A stretch of 64,000 nt of DNA from Actinacidiphila sp. DG2A-62. GTDB lineage: Bacteria; Actinomycetota; Actinomycetes; Streptomycetales; Streptomycetaceae. The DNA lies in assembly GCF_035825295.1 (NCBI RefSeq), contig NZ_JAYMGI010000002.1:4655001-4719000 (forward strand). The letters are read 5' to 3'. How positions within the stretch are numbered: position 1 is the stretch's first letter; each line of letters starts with the position of its first letter. The notes beneath the pieces were generated by a model that worked only from the letters and a program-made list of their open reading frames with translations, searched no databases and was not told the DNA's origin. The translations under genes and the position numbers were made by a program. Shown piece after piece: positions 25,006-34,325 of the stretch.

Positions 25006-25593
25006 GTGCCGGGGGTCAGCACAGGGGCGCCGCCGCCCGGCGCGGGACGCGCGGGCCGGGCGGTGGATTTGCTCGCGGTGCGTGCCGCCGAGGGCGACGA
25101 GGACGCGTTCGAGGCGCTGGTGCGGCGGCACGCTCCCGACCTGCTGCGGCTGGCCGCCGGGCTGCTCGGCGACCGGGCGGAGGCGGAGGACGCGGTGCAG
25201 GACGCCTTCATCAGCGCGTGGCGGCGGCTGCCGGAGTTCCGCGGCGCGTCGGGCTTCGGCACGTGGATGCACCGGATCGTCACCAACCGCTGTCTGAACA
25301 TCCTGCGGGCCCGGCGGCCGGTCGCCGACCTGTCCGCCGCGCCGGAGCCGGCCGCGCCCGAGCACTCCGCGTCCCCGGTCCGGGCGGCCGAGTCGCACGC
25401 CGCGGCCGACGCGCTCGCCCGCTCGCTCGCGTCGCTCAGCGCGGAGCAGCGGGTGTGCTGGATTCTCAGGGAGAGGGACGGCCTGTCGTACGAGGCGATC
25501 GCGGAGTCCGTGGGGATCACCCCGCAGGCCGCCCGCGCCCGGGTGTTCCGCGCACGACGCTGCCTGACGGAGGCGATGACCGCATGGCGATGA
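25006..25593 (+). CDS. ECF RNA polymerase sigma factor of the Asp23 locus
   Basis: A 195-residue ECF sigma factor starting at GTG 25006. Region 2 is DLLRLAAGLLGDRAEAEDAV, QDAFISAWRRLPEFRG and WMHRIVTNRCLNILRAR; region 4 is LSAEQRVCWILRERDGLSYE and TPQAARARVFRARRCL. It overlaps the next gene, a putative anti-sigma/Asp23-like protein, by 10 bp. Its own promoter and the Asp23 promoter are mirror images, so autoregulation and control of the leftward envelope-stress operon are inferred. Confidence 0.92.
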   Translation: MPGVSTGAPPPGAGRAGRAVDLLAVRAAEGDEDAFEALVRRHAPDLLRLAAGLLGDRAEAEDAVQDAFISAWRRLPEFRGASGFGTWMHRIVTNRCLNILRARRPVADLSAAPEPAAPEHSASPVRAAESHAAADALARSLASLSAEQRVCWILRERDGLSYEAIAESVGITPQAARARVFRARRCLTEAMTAWR

Positions 25594-26471
25594 ACTCCGG
25601 GAACTCCGGGAACTCAGGGAACTTTGGCAACCCCGGCAACCCCGGCAACCCCGGCGCGGACCGGCCTGGGTACGGGCCGGGCCCCGACGACGGCTACCAG
25701 AACGGCTCGGCGGGCGGCCTCGGGGGCGGCCTTGACGACGGCGACGAGCGGCTGGGCTGCGGGCGGCTGCTCTCCGAGGTGTGGGACGCGGACGGCTCGG
25801 GAGCCGCCGACCCGCACCTGGAGCGGTGCCCGTACTGCTCCGAGGCGCTCGGGCGGCTCACCGTGCTCGGCGAGGCGGTGCGCCGGGCCGGCCGGCCCGA
25901 GGCCGGGGACGGGGACTGGGACGGGGACTGGGACGGGGACTGGGACTCGGCGGCGCTGACCGCGCGGGTGATGGACGTGGTCCGGCTCGAACTGCGGCCC
26001 GGACGGCCGCTGCCGCTCGGCGGGCCCGAGGAGGACCTGTGGGTGATGGAGGCGATGGCGGCCAAGGCGCTGCGCAGGGCCGCGGAGACCGTGCCCGGGG
26101 TGCACGCGGGCTCGTGCCGTGTCGATCCGGCCGGCCAGGACCGTGCGCGGGAGACGGCCCGGGGGGCCGCTTCGGGAGCGGGGCGCGGCCCGGTGCGCGT
26201 ACGGCTGGAGGTCGTCGCGCCGCTCGCGGCCGAACTGCCGGCGCTCGCGGACGAGGTCAGGCGGCGGGTGCGGGCCGCGGCCTACATCGCGCTGGGCGTG
26301 CCGGTGGCGGCGGTCGACGTCACGATCACGGATCTGGTCGACCCGGCGGAACTGGACGAGCTCGCCAGTCTCCTGGAGGAGCCGGCGGCCGGGGACCGTC
26401 CCGGTGGCGGTGGGGGCGGCGCTCCGGACCGGGGGCCCGCGGCCGGAGAGGGAGGGAGCGGTCATGAGTGA
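25584..26471 (+). CDS. Putative zinc-finger anti-sigma / Asp23-like partner protein
   Basis: A 295-residue protein. The N-terminus is a run of N-x-G repeats (NSGNSGNFGNPGNPGNPG). Residues ~75-100 hold a possible zinc-binding DPHLERCPYCSEALGRL (H-x3-C-x2-C), as in anti-sigma factors. Then come a DGDWDGDWDGDWD repeat and a C-terminal Asp23-like part (VRVRLEVVAPLAAELPALAD, IALGVPVAAVDVTITDLVDP). No membrane helix is visible. ATG 25584 follows GGAGG; an alternative ATG at 25590 makes an ATGA overlap with the sigma stop. The anti-sigma role is inferred from motif and position. Confidence 0.7.
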   Translation: MAMNSGNSGNSGNFGNPGNPGNPGADRPGYGPGPDDGYQNGSAGGLGGGLDDGDERLGCGRLLSEVWDADGSGAADPHLERCPYCSEALGRLTVLGEAVRRAGRPEAGDGDWDGDWDGDWDSAALTARVMDVVRLELRPGRPLPLGGPEEDLWVMEAMAAKALRRAAETVPGVHAGSCRVDPAGQDRARETARGAASGAGRGPVRVRLEVVAPLAAELPALADEVRRRVRAAAYIALGVPVAAVDVTITDLVDPAELDELASLLEEPAAGDRPGGGGGGAPDRGPAAGEGGSGHE

Positions 26472-26814
26472 CGAGCAGCCGGGCGGGCGGCACGCGCTGG
26501 AGCACGCGGTGGCGAAGGCCGCGGCGCAGGTGCCGGGGGTCGCGTTCCTGCGGCCCGGGATCGCGGACTACCTGCGCGGCGCGGCGCGTCCGCGGGTGCT
26601 CGGGCGCCACGGCGGGCCGCCGGCCGGGGTGCGGGTGGCCCGGCGCGAGCGCACCGGGCCGTGGGAGGTGCACGTGCAGGTCGTGGTCCGCGGGGGCCAC
26701 CGCGCGGTGGACGTGGCCCGCGCGGTCCGCGCGGCGGCCTCCGAGGTCGTCGCTGCCGCTGCGGACGCCCCTCCCGCCCTCCACATCAAGGTGACGGTGG
26801 CCGGCTCCGTGTGA
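26464..26814 (+). CDS. Small Asp23-like protein
   Basis: A 116-residue protein overlapping the previous gene by 8 bp. VHVQVVVRGGHRAVDVARAV and PALHIKVTVAGSV resemble the alternating beta/alpha pattern of Asp23/Gls24 domains in reduced form. It has no membrane helix or catalytic motif. It completes the sigma-factor operon and probably interacts with the other Asp23 proteins of the locus. Confidence 0.65.
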   Translation: MSDEQPGGRHALEHAVAKAAAQVPGVAFLRPGIADYLRGAARPRVLGRHGGPPAGVRVARRERTGPWEVHVQVVVRGGHRAVDVARAVRAAASEVVAAAADAPPALHIKVTVAGSV

Positions 26815-26883
26815 CCCCCGCCCGGTCGGCTCGGCGCTGGGCGTTGCCCCCCTGATGTGCCGAGGCCCGGTGTTGTGGCCGGG

Positions 26884-28554
26884 TCAGTGGACGTGGATCG
26901 TGACCGTCACCGACTTGAGGACCGCGGGGAGCCTCGTCGTGTCGACCTTCAGGATCTCGCCGTTGTCGGGGCGGCCCGTGGCCGGGAGGGTCTTCTGGTG
27001 GACCGTCCAGGCGCCGTCGGGGTCGACGGCGATGGAGTCGATGCCGAAGTCGTCGTCGTTGGACAGGTACAGCGTCTTCCCCGCGTCCGCGGTGGCGACG
27101 CCCTCCACCTTGTCGTGGCCGAAGAACGCGCCGGTCGGGTCGAGTTGGCTGACCAGCGAGCCGATGTCGAGGTACGACTGCTTCTGCGCGACGTTGACGC
27201 CCGCCGCGGTGAGCGCGGCCAGCGCCGCGTTCGTGCCGTCCTTGCCGACCAGCGCCTCGGGAGACTTGCCGCCGACGGTCAGGCCGCTGACGTCGGTCGC
27301 GCCGTTGACGTCCACCTGGTAGAGCGTCTTGTGGGCGAACGGCGCGAAGTTCCCGTCGCGCTCGTCGACCAGGAACTTCGTCGCGGACAGCGCGGTGATC
27401 TCGCTGTTGGCGTCCCCGGTGTCGTCCGGGTCGTCCAGCAGGTACAGGTACTGATTGGTCGTGAAGGTGCGCAGGTCGACGGTGACGATGCGGGCCGGCG
27501 CGACGTTGCTCGCCTTCGGGCCGAGGTCGGGCTGCTGGAGCGCGGACTGCATCACGCCGACCAGCGTGGTGCCGTCCGGGGTGACCGTCAGGCCCTCCAT
27601 CCCCTTGTTCTTCAGCCGGTTCGCGAACTCGGCCGGCAGGTAGCCGACGATCGTGTGGTAGGCGTTGTCCGGGCTGTCGCGGTACGGGGTGAGCCGGCCC
27701 AGCTCGTAGCCGTTCGCGTCGAAGTGGGTGAGGTACGGGCCGTACTCGTCGGAGACCCAGAAGGTGCCGTCGGGCAGCGCGACCAGGCCCTCGGAGTCGT
27801 AGCCGTACGGGTCGTTCGCCACCGGCACCGGCGTGCCGCCCGCCGCGTTGGTGGCGTCGACGTCGTCGATGACCTCCTTGGTGTCGTGCGGCGGGCGGCC
27901 GCTGTACGGGGTGCCGCCCAGCCGCTTCGGGCCCTTCAGGGTGACCTTGCGCATCAGCTCGGCCTTGCCCTTGACCAGCTTGAACTCGCCGATTTGCGGC
28001 GTGAATCCGAGCAGCATCTCGGACTTGTCGCCGTCGGGGGCGTCGGCGTTGGGGCCGCGGTCGGTGAGGCCGTAGAACCAGCCGGAGCGGCCGGGGACCG
28101 GGGCCAGCGAGGAGCCGTAGCCCTCGCCGGAGATCGCGGTGGTGGTGCCGCCGGGGCCGCGGACCGTCGCCAGCGGCGGCAGCGGGGAGCCGTTCGCCTG
28201 CGTGTCCTCGAACAGCTGCACCGCGTCGGTGGCGGTGTAGGTGAAGGTGTCGGTGCCGGTGAAGCCCGGGTTCGGCGTGTACGTGAAGGTGCCGTCCGGG
28301 TCGATCGTCGCGGTGCCGTGCGCGGGGGCGGTGTGGCGGACCACCGCGGTGGCGCCGGAGTCGTTGCGCAGCACGTCGCCGGTGACCGTGCCGTGGCCGG
28401 AGAAGGAGTCGGCGCTCGCCCGGAAGTCGTGCGAGGGGGCCGAGAGCCAGCCGTGGGCCTGCGCCGCGGCGGTGCCCGCGCCGGCCACCGCGACCGTGAC
28501 CGCGATCGCCACGGCGGCGCGGACCCGGGTGCGGGAGAGGGGTCGTGGAGTCAT
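26884..28554 (-). CDS. Secreted esterase-like/phytase-like beta-propeller protein
   Basis: A 556-residue exported protein: signal peptide about 1-35; a cadherin-like/VCBS domain about 45-110 (HGTATIDPDGTFTYTPNPGF, TGTDTFTYTATD); then the esterase-like domain of the phytase family (ISGEGYGSSLAP, DRGPNAD, YDSEGLVALPDGTFWVSDEY, NKGMEGLTVTPDG, HDKVEGVATADAGKTLYLS). This family is predicted to hydrolyse organophosphates or esters outside the cell. ATG 28554 precedes the signal peptide, although the ribosome site is weak. It ends about 70 bp from the convergent Asp23-like gene. Confidence 0.88.
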   Translation of the reverse strand: MTPRPLSRTRVRAAVAIAVTVAVAGAGTAAAQAHGWLSAPSHDFRASADSFSGHGTVTGDVLRNDSGATAVVRHTAPAHGTATIDPDGTFTYTPNPGFTGTDTFTYTATDAVQLFEDTQANGSPLPPLATVRGPGGTTTAISGEGYGSSLAPVPGRSGWFYGLTDRGPNADAPDGDKSEMLLGFTPQIGEFKLVKGKAELMRKVTLKGPKRLGGTPYSGRPPHDTKEVIDDVDATNAAGGTPVPVANDPYGYDSEGLVALPDGTFWVSDEYGPYLTHFDANGYELGRLTPYRDSPDNAYHTIVGYLPAEFANRLKNKGMEGLTVTPDGTTLVGVMQSALQQPDLGPKASNVAPARIVTVDLRTFTTNQYLYLLDDPDDTGDANSEITALSATKFLVDERDGNFAPFAHKTLYQVDVNGATDVSGLTVGGKSPEALVGKDGTNAALAALTAAGVNVAQKQSYLDIGSLVSQLDPTGAFFGHDKVEGVATADAGKTLYLSNDDDFGIDSIAVDPDGAWTVHQKTLPATGRPDNGEILKVDTTRLPAVLKSVTVTIHVH

Positions 28555-28634
28555 GTCCTGAACGTGACCCCCCGCGGTGAACTCCCGGTCGTACTCGGGT
28601 GAACGGAGGGTTCACGCCGGCCACGAGGTGGAGG

Positions 28635-29513
28635 TCAGGACGTCCCGGCGGCCTCTTCCGCCACCCGGTTCACGTCCCGCACGACCAGCGCGGGCTGGCC
28701 CAGGTAGATGTAGTGGTCGCTGCTCGCGGCGACCTCCAGCGTGCTGTGCGCGGACAGTTCGAGCCACGTGCGCTCGCCGTCCGCCCACGCCCGCTCCAGG
28801 GCGGGGCCGTAGGTGGGGATGGCCGCGAGGTACTGCTTGCCGTGCCGCACCACCCGCACGGGGATGTCCCCGGCCGACCGGACCGGCGCGTCGGCGATGG
28901 CCAGGCGCTCCGGGTAGTCGCCCTTCGCCACCGCGAGGAACTGGTCGCGGGCCTGCGCGCCGGGGGAGTTCGCGGGCGCGGAGGCGGGCACGATCCGCTT
29001 CAGGTCGGCGGTCATCGTGGCCGGGGTGGCGTCGAGCAGCACCAGGCCCTTGACCCGGTCCCGGTGGTCGGGGGCGTAGCGGGCGGCGATCAGGCCGCCG
29101 AGCGAGTGGCCGACCAGCACCACCGGCCGGTCGCCGGCCACCCGGTCGATCACGGAGGTGAGCACCTTGCCTGTGCTCTGCATGGTCTGCGGCCCGGCGG
29201 GCTTGTCGCTCGCGCCCTCGCCGAGCCGGTCGTAGGAGCAGACCTTGCCCTTTTCCGCGAGGGACTTCTGTATTCCGCCGAACTTGCCGAGCCCGTCGCC
29301 CGCCCCGGACATCAGCACGACGACCGGGCGGTTCTTCACCGTCTTTCCCGAACAGGACACGTTCACCTTGCGGTCGCCGACGGTGATCTTCCCCGTTCCG
29401 GAGAACGAGGCGTCGTACTTCGCGGACGGGTCGCAGCCGGTGAGCGCGACGCCGGCCAGGGCGCAGAGCGCGGCGGCGGTGGTGACGGCGGCGGTCCTGG
29501 AATTGCGGAACAT
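28635..29513 (-). CDS. Alpha/beta-hydrolase lipoprotein
   Basis: A 292-residue exported hydrolase. The signal ends in a lipobox, ALTGC, with Cys27 as the anchor. The fold shows VVVLMSGAGDG (oxyanion strand), the nucleophile elbow VGHSLGG, a DATPAT strand and a late His in SSDHYIYL. ATG 29513 lies 7 bases after GGAG; an upstream ATG at 29525 is possible. It is expected to act on small esters or amides at the outer membrane face. The neighbouring secreted enzymes are not obviously in one pathway with it. Confidence 0.85.
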   Translation of the reverse strand: MFRNSRTAAVTTAAALCALAGVALTGCDPSAKYDASFSGTGKITVGDRKVNVSCSGKTVKNRPVVVLMSGAGDGLGKFGGIQKSLAEKGKVCSYDRLGEGASDKPAGPQTMQSTGKVLTSVIDRVAGDRPVVLVGHSLGGLIAARYAPDHRDRVKGLVLLDATPATMTADLKRIVPASAPANSPGAQARDQFLAVAKGDYPERLAIADAPVRSAGDIPVRVVRHGKQYLAAIPTYGPALERAWADGERTWLELSAHSTLEVAASSDHYIYLGQPALVVRDVNRVAEEAAGTS

Positions 29514-29828
29514 GGAATTCTCCATCGATGGGAAGAAAACGGGGACGTGATCGCCGTCCGCTGCTCCGGAATGCCAACCGCGGTTATCCGGTGCGCCGTT
29601 CCGACGATGGTCATGACCCTATTTCCGCCGCCGCCACCGCCCCACCGGGCGAACTCCCCTCTTCCCCCGGGGGTTTGCCCCACCCCGATCCGGGAGCGCC
29701 CCCCGCAGCCCCGCGCCCGTCCCGCGCCCGCGCCGGCCCCCGCCCCGCGCCCGCGCCCGCCCCGCGCCCGCCGCGTGCGCGGGCCGGGCACGGGGCCCCG
29801 CCGGGTGCCTCCGCGGACCTCGCCGGGA
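29514..29828. other. Intergenic, low-complexity
   Basis: The 315-bp gap between the lipoprotein start and the end of the Tat glycosidase has a C-rich stretch of CGCGCCCG-type repeats (about 29705-29780). No gene, promoter or clear hairpin was recognised apart from the region just upstream of 29513. Confidence 0.6.
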
Positions 29829-32379
29829 TCAGGGGGCGATGGTGACGACCGCCTGGTGGCCGGCGGACTGCGCGCTCACGGTGAACGAGAACAGCTTGGT
29901 CGAGGCGTCGTAGCCGACCGCGCCGACCGAGCCGGCGGACGCGGACACCGTGGGACGGCGCGGCGCGTAGCCGTGCAGCGTCACCGGGCCCTCGCCGGGG
30001 GCGAAGGCGATCGTGGCGTGCACCTGGCCGGAGTCGTTGAGGTGCGCGATGCGCTTGTCGCCGTGCGCGACCCACTTGCCGGCGTCGCCGAGGAAGGCGA
30101 TGCCCGAGGGGCCGACCGGCGCGACGACCCAGTACGTGCCGCTGGTGACCTGGGCGCTCACCGTGCCGCCCGCCGGGACCAGCGTGCCGGTGCCGGCGAA
30201 GTAGTCGTAGGCGTACGCCGGTCCGCTCTCGCCGATCTCGGCCAGGCCGAAGGACGCGTGCTGCGCGAAGCCGGTCGGCACCGAGCCCTTGGTGACGCCG
30301 AGCCAGTCGATGTTCCCGCCGCTGGCGCCGGTCGCGGTCAGCCGCACGGTGTTGGCGCCCGCGGCCAGGGTGACCGTCGTCCCGACCACGCTCCACGTCG
30401 TCCACCAGCCGGTGGAGGGGAAGGACAGGTTCTGCGCGCCGCCGCCGTTGACCGACAGCGCGAGCGGGCGGTCGGTGAACGAGGCGTTGGCGTACCGGAA
30501 CTGCAGCGTGTAGGTGCCGGCCGACGGCGCCTGCACGGTCCACTCCACGTAGTCGCCGTCGGCGTGCTGGTAGTCCGCGAAGCCGCTGCCGGTGTAGCCG
30601 CCGTTGTCCCGGCCGACCACCGCGCCGGACAGCTTCGCGTCCTCCGCCTGGTAGACCGTCTGCGGCGGGGCGAACTGCCGCGCGTAGGCGAAGACGTAAC
30701 GGTACGTCAGGCCGACGTGGGCGACATGCGTGCTCGCCACCATGGCCGGCATCGTCCCGGCGCCCTCGCCCACGTACGTCGCGTCGGTCGGAACGATCGG
30801 CACGTCCGGCTTGACGATCACCCCGTCGGGCCGCACCGCCTTGGACACGTTGGCCGCGTCGATCTTCCCCAGCGCGTCGCCGACGCCGACCGGGCCGGCC
30901 GACAGGTTCGCCAGCAGCAGGTTGTTCGTCTCGCCGCTCATGAACACGTCGACCCACGGCCACAGCCCGAGCGCGCCGGCGAACTGCGAGTCGTACAGGA
31001 ACATGTCCCACTTGGGCCGGTCGAAGCGGTCGTCGCTGACCCGGATCGTGGTCAGGTTCGGGTAGCGCACGGATTGCAGGTAGTCGCGCGGCAGCGCCAT
31101 GCAGTACTGCATGTCCAGGCCGTTGAGGGAGGCGGAGGCCGCCATGTTGTCGAAGAAGGCGGTGGCGTCGTTCAGGTTCTCCGCGGGCTTGGCGTTGTTG
31201 CACAGCCAGTCCTGCTCGTAGACGACGACGCCGCCGTCCTTGAGGTAGGCCATGATGTCCTGCCAGTACGCCGGGTCGGTGATCACGTCGTTCGAGAACG
31301 TGTACCGGCCGTGGTACGGGCTGGACTTGTCCATCCACCGGGCGTGCGTGACCAGCGGTTTGCCCAACTGCTGCTGGAACGCCTTGAGTCCGTCGGGGAA
31401 GAGCGTACGGTCGGCCTCGTAGACCGAGGTGCCGTCGGGCAGGTCGTTCCAGTCGTCGTCGGGGCCCTTGGGGTACCACCAGCTGTCCAGCTGCATGTAG
31501 CCCATCGGGACCTGCCGCGCCGCCCACTCGTCGCGCACCGCCAGCAGCGTGCCCGTGTAGCCCTGGTCGGCCTCGAACCTGTAGTAGTAGTCCGCGCCGT
31601 TGTCGGTCCAGTAGCCGAAGGTGTTGAGCACCGTGCCGGTGTCGTTGGCGGGGGCCGACGTGCCAGGCCAGGGTGCGGAGGGCGGCGCCCCACGCGCGGT
31701 AGGCGGCGCCGACGCCGTCTTTGGTGGTCAGGATGGTCTTGCGGGTGTAGCCGGCCGGCAGGGTGGCGATCGAGCTGATCACGCCGGCCGCGATCGCGCC
31801 GCCGGACGCCTGGGAGGTCTGCGCCTCCTGGAAGTGGTCGGCGGCCGAGAGCACGAAGGTGTTGCCGGAGCCGTCGAAGAACACCCAGGGGCTGTCCGAG
31901 GCGCCGGCGAAGGTGTTGAACTGGAACCGCCCGAAGCAGTCGCTGTGGCTCAACTGGTGGGCCAGGTCCGGATATCCGGTGAAGGTCGGGAACGGCGAGG
32001 AGTTGGCGGCGGCCGTGACGTAGGTGTCGGTGAAGACGACCGCGGACGCGCTGTCGTACACGCGGATGCCGCCGCGCCGGGCGCCGGACCGGAAGGTGAA
32101 CGTGGTCTCGGTGTAGGAGCCCAGCGCGTCCCAGCCGGACTGCGTGGTGATCCCGGTGGCCGCGCCGACCGAGCCGCTGAACGTCCAGCCGAGCGCGCTC
32201 GCGGTCACCTGCCAGGCGCCCGAGGACTGCACGGCGGCGCGCAGCGTCATCGGCCTGGCGCGGTCCGGGCCCGCCGGCCTCGCGCTCGCCCGGGCCACCT
32301 GGCCGGCCAGCGGCAGGGCCAGTGCGGCGGAGCCGACACCGGCCGCCCTGATGAAGTCGCGACGGCTGAATCCGGTCAT
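29829..32379 (-). pseudogene. Tat-exported glycosidase-like protein with CBM35-type module, frameshifted
   Basis: ATG 32379 behind AGGAG opens a twin-arginine signal (SRRDFIRAAGVGSAALALPL). The N-terminal beta domain runs to ALRTLAWHVGP. The frame breaks in a five-C run (GGGGG on the plus strand, 31650-31654), and with four C it continues ANDTGTVLNTFGYWTDNG. The second part (29829-31631) holds a TIM-barrel-like region (MGYMQLDSWWYP, VVVYEQDWLCNN) and a carbohydrate-binding module (TVYQAEDAKLSGAVVGRDNG, YVEWTVQAPSAGTYTLQFRY). The repaired length is about 849 residues. A homopolymer indel makes an assembly error a serious possibility. The substrate is unknown. Confidence 0.75.
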
Positions 32380-32400
32380 GAGGGTGCTCCTCGTCTGTTG

Positions 32401-32494
32401 GCGTCCAGGTGCGTCCAGGTGCGTCCTGCGGGCGTCCGGTGGGCGTGTCGTGGCGCTCGGTGCGTCTCGGTGCGTCTCGGTGCGTCTCGGTGCT
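32401..32494. repeat. Short tandem repeats upstream of the Tat glycosidase
   Basis: GCGTCCAGGT is repeated twice (32401-32420), and TGCGTCTCGG three times (32461-32490), with partial flanking copies. Confidence 0.85.
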
Positions 32495-32668
32495 TCCGGG
32501 CAGGCGGAAGCGGACGGCGGTGCGGAGGTGCGGGAGTACGGGGACGCGATCTCCGGCCGGTGCCGCGGACGCGCGGGGCGCGCGGGCACGGGAGGGCGAC
32601 CGGGTCCCGGCCGGGCCCGTCCGCTGCGGGAGACGCCTTGCGCCCGGCGAGGGGGGAGACGGTGGACA

Positions 32669-32727
32669 GTGTGCTGTCGTGTTTCTTTTGAGGTCAAGAG
32701 TGCAGACAAAGAAACACGACAGCACAC
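32669..32727. repeat. 20-bp perfect inverted repeat with 19-nt spacer
   Basis: GTGTGCTGTCGTGTTTCTTT (32669-32688) is followed 19 nt later by its exact reverse complement (32708-32727). It is lower in GC than its surroundings and lies in the 636-bp gene-free stretch 32380-33015, about 290 bp upstream of the glycosidase. It could be a sugar-responsive operator, a cruciform or an RNA hairpin; no gene is linked to it as an insertion sequence would be. Confidence 0.85.
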
Positions 32728-33015
32728 GTTCGCTCGTGGACAAACCGCAGGTGGAGGCCGTGCGCCGACATCGTCGCGGATGTGCGGGCGGCGCTAGATC
32801 TTCACGTATCTGAACTTGCGCCGGGGTGCGGGGAGAGGGCGAGCGGCCCTCCCGCCCGAACCTCCCTGCCGCGGGGTTGACCCTCGCCCGGCTGCCGGAC
32901 TAGCGTCACAGCTCGCTGCGGTTCACCCTTCCGATCTACGTTCATGTACGTGATTGCCCGTCCGGCGGTGCCGACCCGGCCGGTCCGCCGGCTCCTTGGT
33001 CGGCTCCTTGGTCGT

Positions 33016-33387
33016 CTACTTGGTCATCTCGTAGACCACGATGGCCAGCCCGACGACCACGGTGAGGCCGACCAGGAGGACGACGAGGGAGCTGACACAG
33101 CACGCGGACAGTTCGCCGGCCCGGATCAGGGCCGCGCGCAGGCTGCCCTCGGGGGGCGGCGGCGGGGGCTCGGTGCGGCCCCGGCCGGCCTGGCGCGCGG
33201 ACCGCGGCCCCGGGGCGCCGCCCGGCGCGGAACCGCGCCCCGACCCGGACCCGCCCGCCGCCGCGGAGCGCGGCGCGGACCTCGGTCCGGTTCTCGGCGC
33301 CTGACCGGGCACGGGCGTGGGCACGGTGGCGCCGACGCCGCCGTGCCGGCGCGGCGCGGGCGGGCCCTGGAAGTCGGGCTCGGTCAT
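33016..33387 (-). CDS. Small C-terminally membrane-anchored protein
   Basis: A 123-residue protein. A disordered Pro/Gly/Arg-rich N-terminus of about 75 residues is followed by RAALIRAGELSACCVSS and one long membrane helix (SLVVLLVGLTVVVGLAIVVY) just before the end. ATG 33387 has AGGAG 7 bases upstream. A BlaI/MecI-type operator (33466-33480) lies about 80 bp upstream, and the BlaI-like regulator gene is the next gene on the same strand. It is therefore a probable target of that regulator; the function is unknown. Confidence 0.65.
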   Translation of the reverse strand: MTEPDFQGPPAPRRHGGVGATVPTPVPGQAPRTGPRSAPRSAAAGGSGSGRGSAPGGAPGPRSARQAGRGRTEPPPPPPEGSLRAALIRAGELSACCVSSLVVLLVGLTVVVGLAIVVYEMTK

Positions 33388-33465
33388 CGCGTTCTCCTGG
33401 CATCCGCGGACAGGGCCATCGGGCGGCGCTCCTCCGACTCGCAGGGGACTGGACGGACGTTAAAT

Positions 33466-33480
33466 TACTACGGGGTGTAG
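33466..33480. promoter_or_regulatory. BlaI/MecI-type operator upstream of the membrane protein
   Basis: TACTAC-GGG-GTGTAG closely follows the TACTAC/GTAGTA dyad bound by BlaI/MecI/CopY-type winged-helix repressors. It lies 79 bp before the start at 33387. Confidence 0.65.
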
Positions 33481-33546
33481 GACCAACAAGACGGGCCCGC
33501 GCCGGGTACGGTTCCACACCCGGCTGTGCGACCCCTCACAAGGGCC

Positions 33547-33650
33547 GCGGACGCCTGCGGACTCCGGCGGACACCCGCGGACGCCTGCGGACTCCGGCGG
33601 ACACCCGCCGCGAATCCGCCGATCCCGCCGATCCCGCCGATCCCGCGGAC
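33547..33650. repeat. 30-bp and 9-bp tandem repeats
   Basis: A 30-bp unit beginning GCGGACGCCTGCGGACTCCG occurs twice without change (33547-33576 and 33577-33606). GATCCCGCC then repeats three times (33621-33647, the last copy one base short). It lies between the BlaI-like gene and the membrane-protein operator. Confidence 0.9.
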
Positions 33651-33680
33651 ACCCGCCCGGCCATGCGCCGCCGCCGCGCC

Positions 33681-34073
33681 CTACGGGCATCCGTGCTCGC
33701 CCAGCAGCCGCTGCAGCATCCGCTCGTCCTCGGCCGACAGCTCGGAGACGAAGTGGGAGAGCACCGCGGCCCGGTCGCCGCCGTTGTCCAGCAGCGACCG
33801 CATCCGCTGCGCGGTGTGCGCGGCCTCGTCCCGCACCGGCGCGTACGCGTAGCCGCGCCCGGACCTGCGGCGGACCAGCATCCCCTTGCCGTGCAGCCGG
33901 GACAGGATGGTCAGCACCGTGGTGTACGCCAGGTCGCCGGCGATGCGCTCGTTGACCTGCGCGGCCGTGAGCGGTCCGTCCGCCGCCCACAGCGCGGACA
34001 GGACATCGGCCTCCAGCCGCCCCGGGGCGCGCCTGCGCCCGCCGGCCCTCTCGCGGTCCCCATCGCCGCCCAC
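33681..34073 (-). CDS. BlaI/MecI/CopY-family transcriptional regulator
   Basis: A 130-residue penicillinase-repressor-type winged helix: RLEADVLSALWAADGPLTAA, NERIAGDLAYTTVLTILSRL, HGKGMLVRRRSGRGYAYAPV and the C-terminal dimerisation part LSHFVSELSAEDERMLQRLL. GTG 34073 has GGAGAAGG upstream. BlaI partners are usually BlaR1/M56 sensor proteases; none is encoded beside it here. A likely operator lies at 34136-34151 before the gene, giving autoregulation, and a second before the downstream membrane protein. Confidence 0.93.
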   Translation of the reverse strand: MGGDGDRERAGGRRRAPGRLEADVLSALWAADGPLTAAQVNERIAGDLAYTTVLTILSRLHGKGMLVRRRSGRGYAYAPVRDEAAHTAQRMRSLLDNGGDRAAVLSHFVSELSAEDERMLQRLLGEHGCP

Positions 34074-34135
34074 GCCGCACCTTCTCCCGTGCCCGCACTC
34101 CCCGGGCGTTCCCCTCGCGCCGGGAACGCTCCAAT

Positions 34136-34151
34136 CTACTACGCCGGGTAG
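34136..34151. promoter_or_regulatory. BlaI-type autoregulatory operator
   Basis: CTACTAC-GCC-GGGTAG, an imperfect BlaI-type dyad, lies 63 bp upstream of the regulator start. Confidence 0.6.
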
Positions 34152-34192
34152 AGACAGCCCCGCCCCGCGGTCCCGGCTGGGGCCGGACGCGA

Positions 34193-34294
34193 GGCGGGGC
34201 GGGACGGACGACGGGACCGCGCTGCGGGCGGGGCGGGACGGACGACGGGACCGCGCTGCGGGCGGGGCGGGGCGGACGACGGGGCCGCGCTGCG
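34193..34294. repeat. 34-bp tandem repeat, three copies
   Basis: The unit beginning GGCGGGGCGGGACGGACGAC occurs at 34193-34226, 34227-34260 and 34261-34294; the first two copies are identical and the third has two changes. It lies between the M15 peptidase stop and the BlaI promoter. Confidence 0.9.
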
Positions 34295-34325
34295 GGCGCG
34301 GGCCGGCGGCGGGGTGGGTCAGGAG

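Noticed and set aside
28599..31778. Plus-strand open frame of about 1059 codons
   Set aside because: Antisense shadow of the lipoprotein hydrolase and the Tat glycosidase.
32669..32727. 20-bp inverted repeat considered as insertion-sequence ends
   Set aside because: Only 19 bp lie between the arms and there is no transposase or target duplication.
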